Of a DNA stretch of 64,000 bases, positions 9,073 to 14,518 are shown in pieces. The DNA is taken from the NCBI GenBank assembly GCA_025943965.1, contig JAPCWD010000003.1, forward strand, positions 124,001 through 188,000. The letters run 5' to 3'. This DNA comes from Synergistaceae bacterium DZ-S4. GTDB lineage: Bacteria; Synergistota; Synergistia; Synergistales; Synergistaceae. The notes beneath the pieces were generated by a model. That model did not search any database and was not told the origin of the DNA. It was given only the letters and a program-made list of their open reading frames with translations. Position 1 is the first letter of the stretch. Each line of letters opens with the position of its first letter. Position numbers and translations under genes: made by a program.

Positions 9073-10073
9073 GATCTGATCGCCTCCCTTACCCTGCTCA
9101 CCTTTCTGACAAGTGAATCGAACTGGCCGGGAGTTAGAGACTGAGCCCCGTCGCAAAGCGCATGCTGCGGATCATTGTGGACTTCGATCATCAGCCCGTC
9201 CGCCCCTGCAGCAGCTGCCGCCATAGCCATCGGCTCCACAAGCCTTGAAAGCCCTGTCGCGTGGCTTGGATCTACCACCACCGGCAGATGGGTCAGTTCG
9301 TGAAGCGCCGGAACTGCCGACAGGTCCAGCGTATTTCTGGTGAAGGTCTCGTATGTCCTGATGCCACGTTCACAGAGTATTATGTTTTCATTTCCTCCTG
9401 ACATTACATACTCAGCGCTCATGAGGAGTTCCTTGAGAGTGTTGGCGAGCCCCCTCTTGAGGAGGATCGGCTTCTTCGTTCTGCCCAACTCTTTCAACAG
9501 GTCAAAGTTCTGCATGTTTCGGGCACCTACCTGTATAACGTCTATATCCTCGAAGAGGTCGATATCCCTTACGTTCATTATTTCCGTGACGATCGGAAGG
9601 CCGGTTTTTTCGCGCGCCTCTAAGAGCAGATCCAGACCGTCTCCTTTAAGCCCCTGAAAGTCGTAGGGGGAGGTACGGGGTTTGAATGCGCCCCCCCTGA
9701 GCAGCGATGCGCCTGAAGCCTTCACGGACTCCGCCACCGAGAGTATCTGTTCGCGGGATTCGACCGAGCAGGGTCCGGCTATGATCTGAAAATTTCCCCC
9801 GCCGATCTTAATGCCACTGATATCCACTACTGAGTCATCGGTGTGGAATTTCCTGTTCGCATTTTTGTAGGGTTCTGTTATCCTTTTGACCGACTCGATC
9901 ATATTGAGGCTTTCGACAAGGTTGATGTCAACTTTGCTCGTGTCACCGATCAGACCGATGATCGTCTTATACTGCCCCTCGGATAGGTGGACCTCCAGTC
10001 CCATCGACCTAAACCAGTCACAAAGACTGTCCCTCTGCTGGATAGTTGTTCCTTCTTTCAATATCGCGATCAT
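9069..10073 (-). CDS. aroF: 3-deoxy-7-phosphoheptulonate (DAHP) synthase, type I-beta with N-terminal regulatory domain
   Basis: It condenses PEP and erythrose-4-phosphate to DAHP, the entry step of aromatic biosynthesis. The 334 residues carry a ferredoxin-like regulatory domain (about 1-70, MIAILKEGTT...), then the catalytic barrel: AGPCSVESREQ, LRGGAFKPRTSPYDFQG, QVGARNMQNFDLL, LLKRGLANT and DPSHATG. This layout matches the Thermotoga-type enzyme, where the small domain gives feedback inhibition. Three candidate starts lie in frame; ATG 10073 is 8 nt from the GGAG site and gives the family-like N-terminus, while GTG 10082 and ATG 10079 are too close. It is the first gene of the operon, directly behind the attenuator. 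Confidence 0.95.
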   Translation of the reverse strand: MIAILKEGTTIQQRDSLCDWFRSMGLEVHLSEGQYKTIIGLIGDTSKVDINLVESLNMIESVKRITEPYKNANRKFHTDDSVVDISGIKIGGGNFQIIAGPCSVESREQILSVAESVKASGASLLRGGAFKPRTSPYDFQGLKGDGLDLLLEAREKTGLPIVTEIMNVRDIDLFEDIDVIQVGARNMQNFDLLKELGRTKKPILLKRGLANTLKELLMSAEYVMSGGNENIILCERGIRTYETFTRNTLDLSAVPALHELTHLPVVVDPSHATGLSRLVEPMAMAAAAAGADGLMIEVHNDPQHALCDGAQSLTPGQFDSLVRKVSRVREAIRS

Positions 10074-10099
10074 TGACATCACTCCTTTTTGAAATAGAA

Positions 10100-10135
10100 A
10101 AGAGGCCCCCGGGTTGCGATCCCGTGCGGCCTCTT
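10100..10135 (-). terminator. Attenuator terminator in the aroF leader
   Basis: On the minus strand AAGAGGCC pairs perfectly with GGCCTCTT, with a second inner stem CGGG/CCCG. It is followed by TTCTATTTC, giving an intrinsic terminator about 17 nt before the aroF ribosome site. A terminator in front of the first gene of a biosynthetic operon is the hallmark of attenuation. Its ascending side includes 10116-10127, which can instead pair with 10201-10211. Confidence 0.75.
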
Positions 10136-10211
10136 ACTGTCTGTTGACTTATTATTTCAGTCCGGCGTCTCTATATGCCTTCAGTATGTGAGTTTATGCA
10201 GCACGAATCGC
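10116..10211 (-). promoter_or_regulatory. Predicted antiterminator pairing of the aro leader
   Basis: On the minus-strand RNA, GCGATTCGTGC (10211 to 10201) can pair with GCACGGGATCGC (10127 to 10116): eleven pairs, including one G-U, with a single bulged G. The second segment is part of the terminator hairpin, so the two structures exclude one another. A further perfect hairpin (CTTTTATTGC/GCAATAAAAG, 10211-10237) lies over the aromatic codons and could act as the 1:2 structure. The pairing is seen in the sequence; its role is inferred. Confidence 0.6.
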
Positions 10212-10278
10212 TTTTATTGCGTGTATAGCAATAAAAGTAATAAAAGCCTGCAAAATCAAACCCACTGAATTTAAGCAT
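10171..10278 (-). CDS. Phe/Tyr-rich leader peptide of the aro operon
   Basis: This is a 35-codon open frame starting ATG at 10278, with a GGGG ribosome site 8 nt upstream, and ending TAG. Residues 4-18 read FSGFDFAGFYYFYCY: five Phe and four Tyr in fifteen residues. The rest is unremarkable. The frame sits between the predicted promoter and the terminator in front of aroF. By analogy with the pheA and pheST leader peptides of enterobacteria, ribosome stalling at these codons when charged tRNA-Phe or tRNA-Tyr is scarce would favour the antiterminator and allow expression of the operon. No Trp codon is present, and no trp genes occur in the operon. The peptide itself probably has no other function. 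Confidence 0.8.
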   Translation of the reverse strand: MLKFSGFDFAGFYYFYCYTRNKSDSCCINSHTEGI

Positions 10279-10309
10279 CTATTGCGCCCCTTTCACTGAA
10301 ATTTCGTGT

Positions 10310-10338
10310 AGTTTGGCACGTTTTGTCAACTTTGTCAA
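10310..10338 (-). promoter_or_regulatory. Predicted promoter of the aro operon
   Basis: On the minus strand TTGACA (10338 to 10333) is followed after 17 nt by CAAACT, preceded by TG as in an extended -10. A second TTGACA overlaps the spacer. The start of transcription would fall near 10303, leaving a leader of about 230 nt that contains the leader peptide and attenuator. Confidence 0.5.
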
Positions 10339-10340
10339 GA

Positions 10341-10480
10341 AGCCGAAGGCGGGCGGGAAAAGCACCCGCCGGCTAGCAATTGGCAAGCAGTCGGCAAGAT
10401 GGTTAAAGGCGGAGAAGTGCGGCGGAGAGATGCCGCGAGAAGTGGCGATCATATCGCCGAGAAGAGCCGGCATTGCCGGC
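10341..10480. repeat. Array of short perfect hairpins with GAGAAG linkers
   Basis: A GC-rich hairpin at 10341-10374 (AGCCG...CGGCT enclosing GCGGG/CCCGC) is followed by three smaller hairpins: 10419-10436 (GCGGC/GCCGC), 10444-10458 (GGCGAT/ATCGCC) and 10466-10480 (GCCGGC/GCCGGC). Each small hairpin is preceded by GAGAAG (10412, 10437, 10459), a period of 22-25 nt. The loops and stems differ in sequence. It lies upstream of the aro promoter. No coding function is apparent. Confidence 0.6.
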
Positions 10481-10518
10481 GGGGAGGTTGTAGGACTATA
10501 AAAATCCATACCCCTAAT

Positions 10519-10641
10519 CGTCATTCCGGTATGCACCTGAGCCGGGATCCATTGTTTATGGTTTTATGCTATTACTGTGTTTATGATCTCATCGAACCCA
10601 AGACGCTCTGGATTCCCGATTGAAGCATTCGGGAACGACGG
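10519..10641. repeat. Inverted-repeat element with CGTCATTCC-type ends
   Basis: The arms 10519-10551 and 10609-10641 are imperfect inverted copies of one another over about 33 bp: CGTCATTCCGG.ATGC...CGGGATCCA on one side, and the complement of CGTCGTTCCCGAATGC...CGGGAATCCA on the other. The AT-rich middle is not coding. Such ends resemble the widespread CGTCATTCCCG intergenic repeats of many bacteria. It is probably a small non-autonomous mobile element. Confidence 0.6.
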
Positions 10642-10648
10642 GAGGGGG

Positions 10649-10774
10649 CAATTGGGGCAGATCGTGAGTGATGACGACGCAACTTGTGATGCTCCGAACC
10701 GAGGCGTATATCCATACGTTGAGGTGATGGAGCATCGCATGTTGCTAAGTCAGCGCCGCGATATGCCCCAATTG
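10649..10774. repeat. Palindromic repeat element, copy A
   Basis: The outer arms CAATTGGGGCA and TGCCCCAATTG are perfect complements. Inside lie GATGAC-GAC-GCAAC (10670-10683) against GTTGC-TAA-GTCAGC (10741-10754). Then comes an 8-bp stem GATGCTCC/GGAGCATC (10688-10695, 10729-10736), and a central CGTAT/ATACG hairpin. The whole 126-bp element can fold into one long interrupted hairpin. Copies B, C and D share the core motifs; see the findings. Confidence 0.75.
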
Positions 10775-10776
10775 CG

Positions 10777-10904
10777 GCAATTGGAATTTAGAGCGAGTGA
10801 TAACGACGCAACGCGCAGTGGAGCCTTCCGAAGGCGTATATTAATACGTCGAAGGAAGGCTCCGCAAGTGTTGCTAAGTTAGCGCCGCTATAAATCCCAA
10901 TTGC
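10777..10904. repeat. Palindromic repeat element, copy B
   Basis: The outer arms are GCAATTGG and CCAATTGC. The core motifs are GATAAC-GAC-GCAAC (10799-10812) and GTTGC-TAA-GTTAGC (10870-10883). The variable stem is a perfect 10 bp, GGAGCCTTCC/GGAAGGCTCC (10820-10829, 10854-10863), and the centre is CGTAT...ATACG. It begins 2 nt after copy A and ends 1 nt before the mutS2 stop codon. Relative to A, the core pair A-T replaces G-C, so pairing is kept. Confidence 0.78.
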
Positions 10905-10905
10905 A

Positions 10906-13263
10906 CTATTTGCGGAAGCGGACGATGGTAACCCCATACCCTCCGTCATGAGGCCCACCTAGGTTATGCTCGATAACATACGGGGTTCTCTTACAGAGTT
11001 CCTGTACTTCTCTTCTCAATATCCCCTCGCCGCGGCCGTGGATGACCGCTACCGAATCATATCCTGCCCTGTAGGCCTGGTCAAGGTATTGCTCGACCAA
11101 TGGTATCGCTTCGTCTATCGTCATGCCCCTTACCATTATCTCGCTTGGAACTCCGACCGGGCGGGAGACCTTGACCTGTACCGACGGAGCTGCCTGAGGG
11201 ATCTCCTTCTCCGGAACAATGCTGAGTTTGGTCAGAGGGACCTCCACCTGTGCTGCGCCGGCCTGGACAAGGACCTTTTTGCCCCTGATCTCCAGAACAG
11301 AGGCAACGCCTTTTGTCCCGATTATCCTGACGGCATCTCCCGGTTTGAGGGTCTCCTTTTTGGCCGCCACAGACTGCTGGGTGATCTTTTTCTCTTCCCT
11401 TTCGACGACAGACTTCTCTATCTTGTGGAAGTGGCTTCTCTTCTTTTCGAGTTCGCGCCTTGCGGCCGACTCCGCCTCTGCGGATCCAAGGTTCTTGATG
11501 AGAGCCCTCGCCGATTCCTCTGCGTTTTTGACTATGCTGAGGGCTTTTTTGTCAGCCTTTGCTATAAGGGCATCCCGTTTTTCCTCGATCTCCCTGACCC
11601 TCTCCTCATAATCCTTTTTCAGTTTTTCAAGTTTCCTGAGCGAGTTCTCGACCTCGGTGCTCTCTTTTTCAAGCTTTGAACGTTTTCCGTGAAGCTCCGC
11701 AATGAGGTCTTCCATTGATATTTCCTTGCCGCTTATGGCCTGCTCAGCCCTTTTTATTACTTCACGGGGCATCCCGAGCTTGCCCGCTATGAGAAGGGCG
11801 TTGCTCCTTCCCGGGATGCCGGTGAGTATTTTGTAAGTCGGAGAGAGGGTCGCAATGTCAAACTCAACGCTCGCGGTCTCTATTGAGGCCGTTGCGAGTG
11901 CAAAGCGTTTTATCGGGTTGTGGTGGGTCGTGGCAAGGACAAGAGCTTTTTTCTCCCTTAGCCAGTCAAGGATCGCTATCCCCAGCGCGGCTCCCTCCTC
12001 CGGGTCAGTACCGGCTCCAAGTTCGTCAAGCAGGACAAGGGAATCGGATCCGACTCTGTCCAGTATCTCGGTCACATGCTTCACATGGGCGCTGAAGGTG
12101 GATAGACTCTGTTCAATGCTCTGTTCATCGCCAATATCCGCGAAGAGCTCACCGATCACACCAAGGACCGATCCCTCGGCAGCAGGTATCGGAAATCCCA
12201 TCCATCCAAGGATCGCACATACACCGGCTGTCTTAAGGGCAACGGTCTTGCCGCCCGTGTTGGGTCCCGTGATAACAAGTATTCTGTATTTGTCGCCGCA
12301 CCCGATGTCGATGGGCACTGCCTTATCAAAGAGAAGGGGGTGACGGGCCTTTTTGAAGCTGAATATGGCCTTCGAAGACAACTCAGGCATCGTCCACCTG
12401 TCCAGACGCTTTTTTTCCGAAAGCGCATAGAAGAGATCTATGGTGCCAATTATTTTTTCTGCATCCAGTATCCCTTTTGTCTTTTTTTGGATCCTTGAGG
12501 TCAGTTCGCGCAATATCCTCTGTTCCTCATATATCTCCGAGTTTCTGCAGGATGTGAATTCGTTGTTGAGCCTGATCATCGAGTTCGGCTCCATGTATAC
12601 GCTGTTGCCGGACACAGAACGGTCTACCACGGAACCGGGGAAGATGCTAAGCGCATCGGGGCGGACAAGAAATGTATACCTCCCGTTCCTTATCGTCATG
12701 ACCCTCTCCTGGAGCATCCCCGATATCGAAGGATCGTTGATAAGTGCGTGCCCTTTTCTTCGTATGGTCTCCCTAAGTTCCTTTATCTTCTCCCTGACTG
12801 TTTTGAGCTTTTCGGACGCAGAATCGTAAAGCCTTCCGTCGTCATCTATGACGGAGAGTCTTTCCAGTTCATCGGTGAAATCCCTTATATCCCTGGTCAT
12901 CAATGAAAATACCGGGTATTTTTCCTTCTCCGAACCGAGTACATCTTTTAGCTTCATGGAAAGCTTGATCAGGTGACGTATCTTAAGGAGCTCTTCCCCT
13001 GTGAGGAGGCCTGTTTCGTCCGCTTCGGCAAGCATGGGTGAGACGGGGGCGAGCCCGTTCTGCCACGGCAGCTCACCCTTTCTCTCCCTGTAATCCTCTA
13101 TTGACAGAAAAAGTTCGTGTCTCGTTTTGAGTTCATCGGGATTTTGGGCAGGCACCGCCGATAAGGCAGCTTCCTCGCCTATTTCGCTCCTGCAGTATTT
13201 TGATATCAGGGGGATTATCTTTTTTATCTCAAGGCTGCTGTATGATGAACTTTCTGCGATCAT
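10906..13263 (-). CDS. mutS2: MutS2 family ATPase/endonuclease
   Basis: It is a MutS-like protein without the mismatch-recognition domain. Known members suppress homologous recombination or rescue collided ribosomes. The 785 residues show the core and lever helices, then the ATPase with Walker A GPNTGGKT, Walker B LVLLDELGAGTDP and ATTHHNPIK. A long charged coiled coil follows (about 500-630), and a C-terminal Smr nuclease domain with HGRGEG. Its ATG overlaps the cvpA stop. The order pheT-zapA-cvpA-mutS2 is close to that in Bacillus. It ends directly at repeat copy B with no normal terminator visible. Confidence 0.95.
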   Translation of the reverse strand: MIAESSSYSSLEIKKIIPLISKYCRSEIGEEAALSAVPAQNPDELKTRHELFLSIEDYRERKGELPWQNGLAPVSPMLAEADETGLLTGEELLKIRHLIKLSMKLKDVLGSEKEKYPVFSLMTRDIRDFTDELERLSVIDDDGRLYDSASEKLKTVREKIKELRETIRRKGHALINDPSISGMLQERVMTIRNGRYTFLVRPDALSIFPGSVVDRSVSGNSVYMEPNSMIRLNNEFTSCRNSEIYEEQRILRELTSRIQKKTKGILDAEKIIGTIDLFYALSEKKRLDRWTMPELSSKAIFSFKKARHPLLFDKAVPIDIGCGDKYRILVITGPNTGGKTVALKTAGVCAILGWMGFPIPAAEGSVLGVIGELFADIGDEQSIEQSLSTFSAHVKHVTEILDRVGSDSLVLLDELGAGTDPEEGAALGIAILDWLREKKALVLATTHHNPIKRFALATASIETASVEFDIATLSPTYKILTGIPGRSNALLIAGKLGMPREVIKRAEQAISGKEISMEDLIAELHGKRSKLEKESTEVENSLRKLEKLKKDYEERVREIEEKRDALIAKADKKALSIVKNAEESARALIKNLGSAEAESAARRELEKKRSHFHKIEKSVVEREEKKITQQSVAAKKETLKPGDAVRIIGTKGVASVLEIRGKKVLVQAGAAQVEVPLTKLSIVPEKEIPQAAPSVQVKVSRPVGVPSEIMVRGMTIDEAIPLVEQYLDQAYRAGYDSVAVIHGRGEGILRREVQELCKRTPYVIEHNLGGPHDGGYGVTIVRFRK

Positions 13264-13901
13264 GAAGTTTGTTCCTGTTTCCGTAAGTTGGTTCCTATCG
13301 AAGTTCTGCCGCTGTTGGGGACATAGCCCTCAGGCCCTGATTCGCCGGTCCTGTATGGCCTAAGTATCTGCTCGAGCGTCCCCTCGGGCAGTGACCCTGC
13401 ATTGGGGAGTATGTCAAAATCAAGAAGTATCTGCTTTACCTCAGGCCACTGTCTTCCCGCATAACGGATTATGTCGCTTTGGGTCATCCATGTCGGTTCG
13501 ACTACGGGAGCAAGCAGAAGTCCCCCTATGAGTACGACATAGACTGCTATAAAGGTTTTGAGAAGGCCGGAGAATATGCCGAGCACCCTGTCAAAGCCGC
13601 TCAGGCTTATCGCAGAGAGAAGTCCCTTCATGACTTTGCGGATGAAGGCGACGACAAGAGCTATGATCAACCAAACAAGGATTATTGCTATGAGCTGGGA
13701 CACCGATTCGTTTATGCCAAGAAAGGCATTAATGAAACCTCCAAATTTACCGGAGAACTTGAAGGAGACATAAAGAGAGCAGAAAAAACCTGCAAGGGTC
13801 AATATCTCCCCGACAAAACCCCTGAAGCAGCCGCGGATCACAAAATAGCAGCCAAGGATGATGAAAATGAAGTCTATCATGTGCCAGCCAACAAGGTTCA
13901 A
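13260..13901 (-). CDS. cvpA: CvpA family membrane protein
   Basis: This is a 213-residue integral membrane protein with about four hydrophobic segments, beginning WHMIDFIFIILGCYFVIRGCFRGFVGEIL, the typical CvpA N-terminus with its RGCFRGF loop. The C-terminal 60 residues are soluble and rich in Pro, Gly and Ser. The E. coli homologue is needed for colicin V secretion; the molecular role is unclear. Neighbours zapA (4-nt overlap) and mutS2 (4-nt overlap) match the order in Firmicutes, which supports the call. Confidence 0.88.
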   Translation of the reverse strand: MNLVGWHMIDFIFIILGCYFVIRGCFRGFVGEILTLAGFFCSLYVSFKFSGKFGGFINAFLGINESVSQLIAIILVWLIIALVVAFIRKVMKGLLSAISLSGFDRVLGIFSGLLKTFIAVYVVLIGGLLLAPVVEPTWMTQSDIIRYAGRQWPEVKQILLDFDILPNAGSLPEGTLEQILRPYRTGESGPEGYVPNSGRTSIGTNLRKQEQTS

Positions 13902-14173
13902 CTATCAGACCCGCTTTCTTTAAGCGTTTCGCTGATCGAATCGATCCTGCATTTAATGTCGTCAAGTTCATGAGAAAAAGACATAAGTGCAAGGAACAGC
14001 CTTTCCTCCTGCGAAAGCGTCGGGGGGAAGGAGCTCACCAGGTCCCGGATCGCGGTAACGATACGGACGAAGCGCTCCTCGTCGAGTGCGGTAGTAAGAG
14101 TATATCTCTGTCTCCCGACAAGGAAAGAGTATCTTCCTTCACCAAGGTTTCTGATCTCAGGCGCTTCGTCCAT
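13898..14173 (-). CDS. zapA: ZapA-like cell division protein
   Basis: This is a small 91-residue protein: an N-terminal beta part (YSFLVGRQRYTLTTALDEERF) followed by two helices (RIVTAIRDLVSSF and EERLFLALMSFSHELDDIKCRIDSISETL), the shape of ZapA, which cross-links FtsZ filaments. Sequence similarity is modest. The call rests largely on size, helix pattern and its place between pheT and cvpA-mutS2, the same as Bacillus zapA. The coiled-coil gene just upstream would fit a ZapB-like partner. Confidence 0.72.
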   Translation of the reverse strand: MDEAPEIRNLGEGRYSFLVGRQRYTLTTALDEERFVRIVTAIRDLVSSFPPTLSQEERLFLALMSFSHELDDIKCRIDSISETLKESGSDS

Positions 14174-14203
14174 AGCAAAAAACTCCTTTATCCGGATTTG
14201 GCT

Positions 14204-14476
14204 CTATTGTGCTTCGCTCTTTCCCGCAGCCATGGAAGAGACCCTGCCAAGAAGTCCCTCCAGTTTGTGTTCGATTTCATTTTTTTCTGTATCGTATGCT
14301 GCTGATCTCTTTTGCAGGTCTTCCTGGAGCTGAAGTATCTCCAGATCTCTGTCGTCTATGACGCCTCTGAGCTCATGGGCTTCCTTTTTCAGCCTCTCGT
14401 TTTCTTTTTTCATTTCTTCTATGCCCGCTTCAAGGCCTGCTATTGCCGCTTCAAGCTTTTCAAACTGTTCTATCAT
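14204..14476 (-). CDS. Small coiled-coil protein, possibly ZapB-like
   Basis: The 90 residues are almost entirely heptad-patterned coiled coil (MIEQFEKLEAAIAGLEAG, then KKENERLKKEAHELRG and LQLQEDLQKR). I place the start at ATG 14476, 8 nt after a GGGAGG site; an in-frame TTG at 14491 lies upstream of that site. It has no catalytic motif. Its position directly before zapA suggests a cell-division role like ZapB, but coiled coils are not diagnostic. Confidence 0.65.
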   Translation of the reverse strand: MIEQFEKLEAAIAGLEAGIEEMKKENERLKKEAHELRGVIDDRDLEILQLQEDLQKRSAAYDTEKNEIEHKLEGLLGRVSSMAAGKSEAQ

Positions 14477-14518
14477 ACCGGCACCTCCCAATCGTTCTTC
14501 CCTTATTTTACCAGAGCT

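Noticed and set aside
10154..10196. Short frame reading ILKAYRDAGLK before a double TAA in the aro leader
   Set aside because: It has no start codon and lies in another frame over the real leader peptide; treated as chance.
10100..10300. T-box leader upstream of aroF
   Set aside because: No T-box sequence (GGGTGGNACCGCG-like) or specifier loop was found; the leader peptide explains the terminator better. The leaders of proS, thrS and pheS also lack it.
10279..10536. 85-codon minus-strand frame over the hairpin array
   Set aside because: It runs through the hairpins and the promoter region, has no ribosome site and no recognisable domain; it is most likely chance coding in repeats.
10649..10904. 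Classical integron attC sites
   Set aside because: The overall plan is similar, but the end boxes (GTTAGCG, GTCAGCG) do not fit GTTRRRY, and no integrase or cassette genes are present.
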